From Nymphaea colorata (Eukaryota > Streptophyta > Magnoliopsida > Nymphaeales > Nymphaeaceae), in the NCBI RefSeq assembly GCF_008831285.2, contig NC_045139.1:32957706-33021705 (forward strand): a stretch of DNA of 64,000 nt. Reading direction: 5' to 3'. Position numbers and translations under genes: made by a program. The notes under the pieces were generated by a model. It was not told where the DNA came from and ran no database searches. It saw nothing but the letters and a program-made list of their open reading frames with translations. Shown here one piece after another: positions 12,809 through 24,956 of the stretch (the first letter of the stretch is position 1; every line of letters starts with the position of its first letter).

Positions 12809-13741
12809 ATTACTGTTGCTAATCTTAGTTTGGGTCAAGAACCCAAGTTTTTTTCAAAGACAACTCAGGATCCAAAGGCAACCAAGGGTTAGAGTGTTGA
12901 TGCTTTGACAGTGCCTCATTAACTCAGCCCCAGTTTCTTGGCTAACCAAAAGTTCAAGGCGGAGCAATGTTGAGCTTGTGAGGGGTTGTTTAGAATGATG
13001 AATAATACGTTACCTCAGAACTTCAGTAATCCAAATTTAAAGGCAACATGACATGAAACATAAAACTCATGCAACAAGTTTTTCAAAGTGCAAATATCGT
13101 AATCTTGTTTCTTTGACACATTTCTGTAATCCTTTCATGTAGTATCACATATAAATATGACATGTATAGCGATGAATCAAGACTTTATACGTACAGGCCA
13201 GAAACCACCTACAAAGTACAAGATATGATGGTGGATCTTTCTCTCAGAACTTGTTACATACTCGAAAGGCAAAGAGAGAGAGAAAGAGAAAGATTCATGC
13301 CTAAGGGTTTCTGAAACCCTATCGCTTGCAATATTGTCATGTATCAATTTTGTTGTAATCATCAGTATCCATAGAAGCATCACATATCGCCTCTGGTGCC
13401 TACCAACATTTACAGAAGAACTTCCAGAAGAAAGTAAACCTTTGAGGAATATGACTCTTTGGTTGACTGATCATCACCTTTTTCTAAACAGAAATTCTTA
13501 TTCTTATACGACTTTGACAAAGACAGGAACACAGACAAGTGAGGTTAGCGCTTCAACACTAGATGCCAAGCCTGTAAATTGAACTATTATAGCATAGCAA
13601 CTTGATTTCTAGAGGAAGTGGTGTTATTTAAATTCATCAAAGCAAGGAACTCCTCAAAGCTGAACAACATTTCTCACAATCTTTCATTCAGTTAACACTT
13701 TCTGTTGATGTTTCCAAGGGTACATGGACCAGACTTGGTGC

Positions 13742-16700
13742 TCACCCCATGCCTTCAAAATGATTCCCAGGAGTTAACCTGAAAAGGGGCACCCTGTGTG
13801 AGCTTGTGGAAGAAAGAAAGCAAGGAGGAAATGGTTTCTCCAATATTCAACTTACCGAAGGTTCAGCCCTGGCCTTCTCAGTAGATTATCAGGAACTGGC
13901 CCACTCAAATTGTTGTTCTGCAGGAACCTGTTAAAAAAAAAAAAATCATGTTGGAATGTAACACATAAAGAAACATTTTATTTTCTCGAACATAGTGCTG
14001 TGGAACACTAAAAGCTTTGTTGTCATTCAAAAGGTGCAGCTTATTGTCAAAAAGTTCACATCAACATTTATAACACGCTGCTGAAAAATGGAAGGAAGGT
14101 GCAGAGAACATCATATTAGCTAATAAATTATGCAATATGAATCTTGTTTAAGTTGATTGCATTTTTTTGTTAATCCTTTATTGTTTTATTGTAAGCATCT
14201 ATAGAGGCACAAGACTCTCAATTCTGATAGTGCAGAGGCCATATTGACATGGTTGGACTATTCTGCGAAGACTGGATTAAAAACCTAGATATGATCAAAC
14301 TTATTTATGAGAGAAATAAACAGACAAGATCTCAATTCTGATAGTGCAGAGTCCATATTGTCATGGTTGGATTATTCTGCAAGACTGGATTAAAAACATA
14401 GACATGATCAAATTTATTTATGAAAGAAATAAATCGTCAACCTCTAGAGGAGGTGCCGAAAGCCTAACACCAGTTTTGTGAAGAAAGCATGGAAAAGATG
14501 AGGCTTTTAAGGTTTAAAAAACCTTGCTAGTTGAAGAAAATTGCAAACAAAAAAATGCCATGCAATTAGAAAAATAATAAGCAAGGACCAGCTGGTGAAG
14601 CCATGTTAGATGACTTCTGTGGTTCTTTAGTAACAATTGACTGTTTTTGCACAAGACATAAACTATATTAAATCAGGCGTGTTGATGTCTACGTGTGGCC
14701 ATAAACATTAGTAATTCAGCCAACTAAAGAAGGAAATGAGAAATTATTGTAAGCAAAATATACAATATCACAAAGCTATACAAGAACTAAGCAGCTGCGG
14801 GAGTCACAATCTTGGATTTGTGAAAAACAGCATTGTCATGGCATCTGATCAATTTCTAGATAACAAAAAGGATAAATTTTTGCATCTTGTACATATATTT
14901 GAAACAATTCTCCATTATGCAGGTGTATAGTGACTTACAGTTCACGTAGGCTGTCCAGATCTGCCAACGATGAAGGAATTGAACCACTGAATTGATTGTC
15001 CTCCAAATGGCTGATCAAGACAATTTGCCATATAAAATAATGGACATTTATGAAATGGGAAAAGCAGCAGCTACTATCAGAGATACTTACAGGGAATCCA
15101 GCATCTTCAAGGATATTAGATCTGGAATAGGTCCTGCAAGATTGTTACCTCCAAGCCAGCTGCAGTCATTTCACAGATGAGAAGTTAGTAGTCATTTCGA
15201 AGTAAGCTTTAGGGGAATTAATTTGAAACTTAGACCATGTTCAAGTGCCTGAAGGCTGCAGCCACTTATCCCAATCTGATGATTGAAATGACTTGGCAAG
15301 AAGAACGTCAGTTTTCAAAAAAAGAATGCATCACTCTTTGTCAAAATGGCTAGAGATAAGCTATATTTGGTAACTCCTTACATGGTAGTTAACGCAGTCA
15401 GATTAGCAATTGCAGGGGACAGAGATCCAGAAATCCCAAAGTTGGTCAAGCTCCTGGAGGAAATAGAACAATCAAAACATTCGCCATTCTTATTCAAGAA
15501 CAATGACATCAATGGTGATTTAAGCTTCGGATTCTGTTTCATGACAATAAGAACTCACAGTGAAATGACTCGAACAAGCTTTCCCTCGGAGCATGAGACA
15601 CCTGTCCAAGAATTCCCTTTTGGTAAGCAGGGATCTCCATTCCAGTCAGACGGTAGATTACTTAAACTTCTTGCCAAAGCATGCATGGCAGTGACTGTAT
15701 CACCATTCCAGAAGAAGAATCATAACAATGAAAAAGATTGGCTGTACAAGAATCCTCTAGAAAACTGATTTCCTGTTCAATAAATAGTAGCTACGACTCT
15801 ATTAAGAAAAATGGCTATCTGACTGCAAGCATAACCTGATTGCCAGATCAACTTACCATCTCTAGTAATAGTTCTCCCACCCAATTCTCTTATTTGGAAA
15901 ACTTCTCCTGCATTGATAAGTGGTCCAACTTTTGAGCCAGGAGCAGGAGTCAGTGCAATCTGAGTTAGGGCAGACAGTGGCCAATGGTTTGCATAAACAA
16001 CCACCCCTGAAGTGGAAACATTGAGGTTTGGATAGAATGTCTTGACATTGACACTGATGTCAAAAACCCTCCAATGATCTGGTGCTGGTTCCCTGTTGTC
16101 CTGGAAATACAAAGCAATGTAATAGCTGGAAGATGGCAAGGCTACTGTTGGCCATTGAAGTTGCAGGGTTTCATAAGGATGCTCAGTTCCTAGTGCAGTC
16201 CAGAAGACTTGTGCAGGTGGCTTGTTCCAGAAGTCCAACACCGAGACATTGGATTTGGAGGTGACTGCTGGATGATTGTCCATAAATGGTTGCCAGTAGC
16301 GGTCAAATGGATCATCTGGAAAGCTAGTTTCCAGTTTCGTACAGTGAGTCATTTAGAAGAAGATTCACAACAATGACAAAAGCATTACGTTGCAGGTATA
16401 TGTAGTTAGTCTTCTGGAATAATGGAGAATATGAAAGGAAAATCACCTTATCATGTTCCCATTGTGGCCAAAACTATGGCGGGAAACTGTGGTGAGTGCG
16501 AACTTGGAGAAATCTGTCGAATTATACAATGACTGCTCCAAAAGCACCAACTCCAGAGCAGAAATGAATGGGCTAGAGGCAGTATGCTGATTCCTCGCCA
16601 GACACACGCTCAGTGTCTTCCCTGTGGCAGCGAGGATTATCTCGTAAAACGTTGACAATCCTTGAGAATAATCAGCAGTCGTGTTGACAACACTCCAGAG

Positions 16701-18096
16701 CGTGCCTTCGACAATCTGATTAAAAACCGGTGGGTCCCCACGGCCATCGAAGTTGCCATAGAAATAAGTCGTCCTCACAAGATACCTGGCTCCCCTGACC
16801 ACAGGAAGCGTATAGCAGTACTTTATTGCAGATGTGTCCGGAAAGAACCGCAGAGAGCTCAGGCCCGGCAGCAAACTTGGTGTCTGAATTGTAGTCTTAT
16901 TCCCCACTTTGATAAAACCATCATCGGGTATCCACCTCAAATCTCCCAGTATTGTCTCTTGTGATGATCCGCAGTCTATGAAGAAAGCTGCAGCAACCAT
17001 GATACAAAGGAAACCATCACGAATAAACAAATTCAGGTTGATGGTTTTGGTGACAATAATAGTTTGCAATGTAATGCTAGATGGCCCAACGTTTTTTGTT
17101 TACCTCCTTGTTATTGAACTGAACGTTTCTCTGATGATTATTGCGGTGAATGGTCACAAAAATGAATAAGGTTTTGGGTCACAATGACAACTACGATATA
17201 ATGCTAAATTTGGACGATCATAATTCCGATTTTTTCCTTCTTTTTGTTGGATCAAAATGGACAAGGTTTTAGTCATTAACAACCACTAGAACCTGGAATT
17301 GGTCCATGATTTTCTGCTTTCTTCTTCTTAAATTGAATGTGTCTGTGATGATGATGGTGAAGAGCTGATCACAGAAAATGAATATGGTCTTGGTCATTAC
17401 GGCCATTACGATATGATGCTGAATTTGGTCCACGAGTTTTCTATTTCTCTTCTTCTTGACCTGAATGTCTCTACGACAATCTAACATCTTTTCGTCTTTG
17501 TTGTTTCAATGTACAAGGCAAAGACAACATATCTTGACAAGGGAGCGGCGAAGGTTCCGTTCGTATGACCGCTGGTTAGTTCATCTCCTTGTGGCCTTGA
17601 TTACATTCATATCGACAATGGCGGACAGTACTTAGCCTAAAAGAATGAAGTAAAGCGAACAAAAGGAAATCAACTTTACAGGAACTCTGCACAACTAACC
17701 AAGTGGCGGGCTTTAATTGGTAGTGACTTAAAGCTTTCAAACTGGAAAAATGTCTGGAGTTCAATATCCAGATCCTCATCTTTTGCTGCAAGAATGAAGC
17801 TACTAAAATGGGAAAGGAAAAAAATTGATTGCAGCCATGCATAAAACAATTGATGGTAGCTCCCGCTTTCTATGGCGCGATTTCTGTCATCTGCGTGCCA
17901 TCGCAATTTGCATTATCAATGCTTCTCACATCAGTTTGGTTCTTAAGCGTGTAAAAGCAAACTTAAAAACTGAACATGGTGGTTGTCTGGACTCTGAAAG
18001 CTTACCTCTAGGAAACACAAGAGCAGCAGAGAGTTGAGGAACAATGGTGAAGATGGTGCACAAGAAGAGAAGGCAGAGGAGGAAGAGAGACCTCAT
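13742..18096 (-). CDS. Secreted malectin-like domain plus LRR protein
   Basis: Likely a cell-surface or apoplastic receptor-like protein. Exons (minus strand): 18096-18006, 16987-16447, 16323-15857, 15694-15559, 15453-15382, 15159-15091, 15010-14939, 13927-13856, 13778-13742. They give 1557 nt, 518 residues. A signal peptide (MRSLFLLCLLFLCTIFTI) leads into AFFIDCGSSQE, the usual start of a malectin-like (carbohydrate-binding type) region spanning about residues 30-366, with YPxDPFDR-like FPDDPFDRYW inside. The cap motif DWNGDPC (383-389) precedes about four LRRs, each in its own 69-72 nt exon, all in phase 2. The protein stops after TPGNHFEGMG with no transmembrane or kinase segment. This matches the kinase-less Arabidopsis proteins of At3g19230 type (from memory, about the same length). 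The exon 2 acceptor at 16988 was preferred because it keeps FFIDCG. Ligand unknown. Confidence 0.9.
14209..14434. repeat. Tandem duplication in an LRR-gene intron
   Basis: Two copies of about 112 bp, each opening with CTCAATTCTGATAGTGCAGA, lie head to tail inside the intron between exons 7 and 8. They differ by scattered substitutions and small indels, so the event is not recent. Confidence 0.85.
17036..17487. repeat. Four diverged ~120-bp tandem units in intron 1
   Basis: Four related units open with GGTTTTGG/GGTTTTAG/GGTCTTGG. They share a TGATGCTgAATTTGG-like core and an ATTGAATG..TCTCTGATGATGA-like tail. They lie in the first intron of the malectin/LRR gene. Divergence is high and the boundaries are approximate. 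Confidence 0.55.
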
Positions 18097-18529
18097 GGCG
18101 ATGAGGGATGCAACATGTGAATCACCAGCGGAGACGATGACGAACGGGAAGACTAAAAAAGAACGAGCAAACAAAAAAATGGATGAGTGAATTTGTTCAG
18201 AATTCCAGCTTTGACGCCGTAAGACGTGCGTCGATTAATCATCATCAGAAGGCGCCAGCAGAGAGAGACAGAGAGAAGAGAGAAGGGTGGGTGGATATTC
18301 TTGTCAATTACGGCTTCCTCTTCTCGGCTGCCGGCACAAATACGCAATAAAAAGCGAAGACGCGCTTTGCGACAACTGTTCTAAAAATTCTCGCGGCTAT
18401 TTTTGGCTGCAATGTAAATTGTAATGGATTTGTTGCAGTTCGGTGGAATATAATTGCATAAAATTTTGGCTTGCTTACATCTTAAAAAAAATTACTTTTC
18501 GTGATTTTTCTTTAAATTTTGACAATGTA

Positions 18530-18967
18530 GAACGCATTTGATTGGAATGTCAATGTGATGGATCGAATTTGAATTGGATATTATCTTGATCATTTTCACT
18601 TTTTCATATATTGACATATATGAATATAAATATATTAGATATTATTTTTTTCATATATTTATATATTCAAATTCGAATTCAGACTCAAATACTTACGAAG
18701 AAAAATCTACACTACATCTGAATATAAATTATTCATCCAAATCCAATCTTTTAACATCCGAATCCCATTTTTAAACATATTAGAATTACAGTATGGACAT
18801 TGGATATATGATATTTATTTAAAACTATATAATCCAAATTCAACAATCCAAATTCAATTTTTAGGTTAACATCTAAATCCCAACTTTAAGCAGATCAAAA
18901 CCACATTATGGATATTTATTTAATACCATATCATATCTGAATCTAAAGTTGCATCCGATGAGATATT
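18530..18967. mobile_element. Left part of an AT-rich dispersed element split by copia
   Basis: The stretch starts near GAATGTCAATGTGATGGATCG and continues with degenerate AATCCAAATTC-like words. This is the same style as the TIR-bearing element at 50592-51122. The copia LTR interrupts it at 18968, and text of the same kind (AAATCTAAATCCAATC) resumes after 24262. Confidence 0.45.
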
Positions 18968-19551
18968 TGTTGGGTCGGGTCCAGCCTCAAGAGAGAACCT
19001 GACTCGATCCGACCCGCCACTTAAGTCACGGGCGAAGGAAAAGGGAGGGCACCCAATAGTGCCCCCAATCTCTCTCACGTCTCTCTCTTTCGTGGCCGCA
19101 CAACAAGAGGAGAGAAGGAGAAGAGGAATGTAAGGAAGAAAAGACTATGAGCACTTGGCTCGAGCAAGATTTGATATCGAGAAGGAAGCCAGCCGCATCT
19201 CCTCCCAATCCACGATTTTTACATTCCATCGGTGATATTCTCTTTGTTTATCTCATATAGTTTTGATGAGATATTATTGTTTGAGGGTTGGCTTTGTGTA
19301 GCCCCTCGTGAGATAACTTCTATCATTGATTATAGTGGATTGTTTTGGGTCGTAGTACCCCATGGTTTTTTTACCCTCATTGTTTTTGAGGGGTTTTTCC
19401 ACGTAAAAAATTCTCGTGCAGTTTGTGATTGCGATTAGTTTGGTTGGATTGCTTGGTCATTGATTCATTGCTTATTGCATTATCTGTTTTGGTTATAGTT
19501 TGTTGTTGAATTATTTTAGTAGATTCGTGTCAAATTAATTTTATCCCAACA
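18968..19551 (+). repeat. 5' LTR of the copia element
   Basis: 584 bp, TGTTGG at the start and CCAACA at the end. It lacks the roughly 45-bp segment found in the 3' LTR near 23758-23802. Which state is ancestral cannot be told from two copies. Confidence 0.93.
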
Positions 19552-19554
19552 GAG

Positions 19555-19568
19555 TGGTATCAGAGCCA
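19555..19568 (+). other. Primer binding site
   Basis: TGGTATCAGAGCCA, complementary to the 3' end of plant initiator methionine tRNA, starts three bases after the 5' LTR. This is standard for copia elements. Confidence 0.9.
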
Positions 19569-20122
19569 ACATGGTGGATAACAAAATTGATTTTGGTACT
19601 AACCGTATGATTAGCCTAAATGAGACTAATTATAGTCTATGAAAAAATAAGATGAAAGATCTCTTATATGTGAAGGCTATGCACCTCCCAGTTTTTTTCA
19701 AAAAAAAAAGCCTGATACTAAGTCTGATGAGGATTGAGAATTTGAACACGAACAAGTTTGTGGTTTCATTCGACAATTTGTGGATGAAAATGTTTATAAC
19801 CATATCCAAGATGAAAATCAGACATGTAGTTTGTGGGTAAAATTAGAAAATCTTTATGCCTCCAAGACAAGAAGTAGTAAATTATTTCTTTTGAAAAGAT
19901 TGAAGAATTTGATATTCATGGAGGGCAGTTCAGTGTCAGATTTTCTAAATAATTTTCAGGAGATCACCAGTCAGTTATCTAATATGGGTGTTAAATTTGA
20001 AGATGAGATTTTGAGATTATTATTGCTTGCTACTTTGCCTGATTGGTGAAAGACATTTAGAGTCTCGCTTACTAATTTTGCAACTAATGGGGTTGTTTCT
20101 TTAGAGACTGTTAAGTCAGGTA

Positions 20123-20218
20123 TTCTCAATGAGGAGATGAGAAGAATAAGTAAGGTATTCTCAATGAGGAGATGAGAAGAATAAGTCAGGTATTCTCAAT
20201 GAGGAGATGAGAAGAAAA
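20123..20218 (+). repeat. Triplicated short segment in the gag region
   Basis: AGGTATTCTCAATGAGGAGA is repeated three times with a period of about 37-38 bases just before the zinc knuckle. The third copy continues into the normal gag text, so two copies are extra and disturb the frame. Confidence 0.85.
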
Positions 20219-21528
20219 TCTCAGGCCTACTCTTCTCAGACAGAAGTTCTTTTCACAAAGAACAGGGGGAAGAGTAAATTCAAGAGTGATATGGGCAGAG
20301 ATAAAAACAAAAGCAAGTCCAGATCTAGATATAAGAATTTGGATTGCCACTACTGTGGAAAGAAAGGACACATAAAGAAGTATTGCTTCCAACTGAAGAA
20401 GGAAAATAAAATTGAGGAGAAACAAGAGAAGAAAAATGACTGAGATGATAACGTCGCAATTGCTGCACAACATGAAATGTTCATTGTTTGTGATGCTGAC
20501 ATGGTTAATATTACCAGATGATACTTGTTGATAGTGGTTCAGCTCTTCATGTTACTTGCCATAAGGATTTTTTTTCTTCATTTGGCACTTTGAGAATAGG
20601 TAATGGTTCTTTGTCTCAGGTTGTAGGCAGAGGCGACGTCATTATGAAGAATGCGAATGGAGCCCTATTGAAGCTAACAGACATGAGACATGCACCTGAC
20701 ATGCATCTAAACCTTATCTCTGCAGAAAGGCTCGATGAAGAAGGGTATCACAACACTTTTGGTGATGGCCAGTGGAAGCTTACCAGAAGTTCCTTGATTA
20801 TTGCTCGAGGCAAGAAATGCAACAATAATCTTTATATTATACAGACATCGATTTCCAGAGACATGGTGCATGTGACACATGATGAGAAATCTATTGAGTT
20901 GTGGCACAGGAGGCTGAGACATATGAGTGACAAGAGACTGCAATTCTTGATTAAGAAGAATCTTCTTTCAGATGTAAAGAAGGTTAAACTTGATAAATGC
21001 AGTCATTGTTTTGCAGGGAAGCAGACGCAAGTCTCTTTCAAGAGTCATCCACATTCCAGAAAGTCAGAAGCACTTGAGTTGGTTCATACAAATGTATGAG
21101 GTCTTATGAAAGTAAGTTCACATGGTGATACACTTTATTTTATGACGTTTATTGATGATTTTTTGAGGAAAGTTTGGGTCTATTCTTTGAAGAGAAAAAA
21201 CCAAGTCCTTGGTGTTTTTAAGGACTTTCATGCACTGATTGAAAGATATTCATGAAAGAAACTGAAGTGTATTCGCAGCGATAATGGGAGAAAGTATATT
21301 GGTCCATTTGATGAGTATTGCAGATCTCATGGCATCAGACACCAAAAGACTCCACCTAAGACTCCTCGGTTGAATGACGTGACAAAAAGAATGAACAAGA
21401 CACTCATGGAGAGAGTTAGATGTCTTCTATCTGAAGCTAAGTTGTCTGATTTTTTTATGTGAAGCTTTACATACTGCTGCTTATGTGATTAACTTGTCTC
21501 TATATGTTCCTTTGGATGATGATGTTCA

Positions 21529-21588
21529 TAATAGAGTTTGGTATGGAAAGGATGTATCCTAATAGAGTTTGGTATGGGAAGGATGTGC
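21529..21588 (+). repeat. Small tandem duplication in the integrase region
   Basis: AATAGAGTTTGGTATGG followed by aAGGATGT occurs twice about 30 bases apart. It is a local duplication inside the decayed pol. Confidence 0.8.
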
Positions 21589-23610
21589 ATATACCGAAGG
21601 ATGAGAGATTGAAGTTGGAATACAAAAGCAGACAGTGCGTGTTTTTGGGTTACGATCATGATGAATTTAGGTACAGATTGTATGATCCAATTGAGAAGAA
21701 GCTTGTCAGAAGAAGGGTGTGGTATTTGCTGAAGATCATAATATTGAGGATATTCAAAAAGCAGTAAAGGATTCTTTTCATAGCAGCTATCAGCCAGTTG
21801 ATGTGGAGCTTATTCCTTTGCAGAATACTCCAAAAGCAGTGCCAGATGATGTTATCGGGCAAACACATGATAGAAAAAGACAAGTAGACATGCTAGATAT
21901 TCTTAATTCAAATGATCAGAATTTGGAGGTTTTTTCCTCAGATGCAGATCAGCAACAGAGATCCACGAGGGAACGGCGTCCCTCAACTAGATATCCTGTA
22001 CGTGACTATATTTTGTTGACTAACAGTGGTGAACCTGAATGCTATGAAGAAACTATGCATGATGTGCACAAGGAAAAATGGATGAAAGCCATGAAAGATG
22101 AGATACAGTCACTTTACGACAACCACACTTTTGAGCTTGTGAAGTTGCCCCAAGGCAAGAGGACATTGAGAAACAAATGAATTTTTAGAGTGAAGCATGA
22201 TGAAAGCTCTCTAGGTCCAAGATTCAAAACTAGGTTGGTTGTGAAGGGGTTCAAATAGAGGAATGGAGTTGACTTTGATGAGATATTCTCACCGGTGGTC
22301 AAGATGTCGTCTATCAGAATTGTTCTCAATTTGGCAGCTAGTCTTGATTTGGAGATCGAGCAGATGGATGTGAAGACAACTTTTCTTCATGGTGATCTTG
22401 ATGAGAAAATTTACATGATGCAACCCGAATGTTTTCTTGTAAAAGGTAAAGAAAACCATGTTTGCAGATTAAAGAAAAACTTGTATGGTCTGAAGCATGC
22501 ACCTAGGCAGTGGTACAAAAAATTCGAGTCATTTATGGGGAGTGTGGCTACACCAAGACTACTTCAGATCACTGCGTCTTTGTGAAGAAATTTTCAGGTG
22601 ATGATTTTATCATTTTGTTGATTTATGTTGATGACATGCTTATTGTTAGCAACAATGTATCGAGAATTTCAAGCTTGAAAAAAGAGTTGAGCAAGTCTTT
22701 TGCTATGAAGGCCCTGGGATCTGCTAGTCAGATCTTGGGTATGAAGATCACGCGAGATAGAAAGTCGAAGAAGCTATGGCTATCTCAGGAGAAGTACACT
22801 GAGAAGGTACTTCAAAGATTTCAGATAGACAAGGTAAAACCTGTTAGTACCCCTTTTGCAGTGCATTTCAAGTTGAGCACCAAGTAGAGTCCAAGGACAA
22901 ATTCAGAAAAGAAAGATATGGAGAAGATTCCCTATGCCTCAGCCACAGGTAGTCTGATGTATGCTATGGTATGTACTAAACCTGATATTGCTCATTCAAT
23001 TGGAGTTGTTAGTCGGTTTGTTTCAAATCCAGGAAAAAAAACACTGGGAAGCAGTTAAATGGATTTTGAAATATCTTCGTGGGACTAACAAATTTTCACT
23101 TTGTTTTGGGGCAGAAAAATCTATTCTTTTTTGTTATACAGATTCAGACATGGCAGGGGACATTGATGGGAGAATATCTATATCTGGCTATTTATTGACA
23201 TATGCAGGTGGTGCAGTTTCTTCGCAATCTAGACTTCAAAAATGTGTAGCATTATCTACCACTGAAGCAGAGTTTATTGCAGCTACAGAGGTAAGCAAAG
23301 AGTTACTATGGATGAAGAGGTTCATGCAGGAACTTCAGTTCAGTTAAGGCGAGTATGTGTTTTACTATGATAGTCAGAGTGTTAGGTCAAAGCACATAGA
23401 CGTGAGGTATCATTGGATACGTGATGTTCTAGAGTCGAAGTAGCTTGTTCTTGCTAAGATCCATACAAATAATAATCATGCAGATATGATGAAGAAGTCT
23501 CTACCTAAAGAGAAGCATGACATGTGTAGAGACTTAGTTGGGATGACTGCCTATAAGGCTATAAGGCAGTATATTAATTTTGTTCATCTATTAGGTATGT
23601 TCCCTCACTT

Positions 23611-23628
23611 GAGGTTGGAGGGGGAGTT
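23611..23628 (+). other. Polypurine tract region
   Basis: A purine-rich run, GGTTGGAGGGGGAG, ends just before the 3' LTR. This is where plus-strand priming is expected in an LTR retrotransposon. Confidence 0.65.
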
Positions 23629-24257
23629 TGTTGGATCGGGTCCAGCCTCAAGAGAGGACCTGACTCGATCTGACCCATCACTTAAGTGACGGGCGAAGGA
23701 AAAGGGAGGGCACCCGATGGTGCCCCAAATCTCTCTCACGTCTCTCTCTCTCTCGTGGGTTTTCTTCTGGAAAAAAAGAAAGGAGAGATCTCTTGTGTGG
23801 CTGCACAGCAAGAGGAGAGAAGGAGAAGAGGAATGCAAGAAAAAAAAGACTGCAAGCACTTGGCTTGAGCAAGATTTGATATCGAGGAAGAAGCCATACG
23901 CATTTCCTCCCAATCTACGATTTCTGCATTCTATCGGTGATATTCTCTTTGTTTATCTCATATAGTTTTGATGAAATATTATTGTTTGAGGGTTGACTTT
24001 GTGTAGCCCCTCGTGGGATAACTTCTATCATTGATTATAGTGGATTGTTTTTGGGTCGTAGTACCCCGTGGTTTTTTTACCCTCATTGTTTTTGAGGGGT
24101 TTTTCCACGTAAAAATTTCTCGTGCAGTTTGTGATTGTGATTAGTTTGGTTGGATTGCTTGGTCGTTGATTCGTTGCTTATTGCATTATCAGTTTGAACT
24201 ATAGTTTATTGTTGAATTATTTTAGTAGATTGGTGTCCAATTACTTTCATCCTAACA
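23629..24257 (+). repeat. 3' LTR of the copia element
   Basis: 629 bp, TGTTGG start, CTAACA end, followed by target duplication ATATT. It includes the segment GTTTTCTTCTGGAAAAAAAG and neighbours that is absent from the 5' LTR. Confidence 0.93.
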
Positions 24258-24956
24258 ATATTAAAATCTAAATATGTATTTGAAGATAATTAGATGTCAT
24301 TTCCAAAATCTAAATCCAATCAAATTTCTTAATCATATATATTAGTATGCGGTTGGGCCACATAAGAACATGACACCAAGTTGACCTATCTCTCAACTCT
24401 TGTTTGGGTGGCTCTTGTCACCCCGCTTGGTCAGAGATGGAAGACTTGACCATGACTAATAAAACCAATCCATTTATCGAGTTCAACTTGAAATTTTCAA
24501 TTAAACTTGATCACAGTAATTTTATTAAATTTTTAAAATTAATAAAATAATAATACTATATTAACAAGTAGCAATTATCGAGAGGGTTGAGTTGAGCCGA
24601 GCATGAACTAGGTTTAGTTCAGTCCTTTTAGGGCCAGCTCTGGCTAGGTTGAGCATGGCTTGGCTCAGCCCCGGTTCTGGTTTTATGCGGGTGGGACTAG
24701 CAGACCCATGTGAAACCCTACCTGTATGGGGATAAAAGAAGTAAGCAAAACAAAAAATGTATTTATTTTTATTATTATTAAAATAAAAATTACATATGAA
24801 TTGATTTACCCAATACATATCTTATATCAACCAGCATTGATCTAGCATTGCTGGTTGGGTTGACAGACCATTTTTATGTCTATTACATCCAGGCTGGGTG
24901 CTTAGTTTTTGGCCTTAGACCTTAGAGGCAAGGAGAAAAGATAGAGTGTGTCAACT

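Larger units (their letters stand above)
8525..13741. other. Gene-free spacer
   Basis: No exon of a recognisable family is seen. It holds microsatellites, AT-rich low-complexity DNA and remnants of dispersed repeats. One remnant near 12150-12480 ends in CTGTTAACATCC, and a hAT-like end sits at 12768-12808. The last few hundred bases, before 13742, should include the 3' UTR of the malectin/LRR gene. Confidence 0.6.
19571..23560 (+). pseudogene. Broken gag-pol of the copia element
   Basis: The reading frame starts at ATG 19571 and hits TGA at 19640, where related elements usually have Trp; frameshifts and further stops follow. Domains seen in order: gag; a CCHC zinc knuckle at 20345-20386 (C-X2-C-X4-H-X4-C); the protease DSGS at 20530-20541; a GAG-pre-integrase block near 20900-21030; integrase near 21100-21480 (FIDDF kept, but the SDNGG-like motif and the final catalytic Glu region altered); reverse transcriptase with YVDDM at 22624-22638; and RNase H with TDSDMAGD near 23138 and STTEAE. 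Several stops are TGA or TAG where a G-rich or C-rich sense codon is expected, consistent with deamination of methylated DNA. Only described as found; it is not functional. Confidence 0.92.
18968..24257 (+). mobile_element. Ty1/copia LTR retrotransposon, decayed
   Basis: Both LTRs are present (18968-19551 and 23629-24257), starting TGTTGG and ending CCAACA/CTAACA. The element is flanked by the same 5-bp target duplication ATATT (18963-18967 and 24258-24262). A primer binding site for initiator tRNA-Met and a purine tract are in the expected places. The internal order is gag, zinc knuckle, protease, integrase, reverse transcriptase, RNase H: the copia order. It resembles the Tork/Tnt1 branch by its pre-integrase wording, though this is uncertain. 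The LTRs differ at roughly 45 sites by eye plus one indel of about 45 bp, so the insertion is old. It cannot move on its own. Confidence 0.95.

Noticed and set aside
16975..16977. Alternative acceptor for LRR-gene exon 2, directly before DCGSS
   Set aside because: It is in frame, but the acceptor 12 bases upstream keeps FFIDCG, which fits the malectin-like family better.
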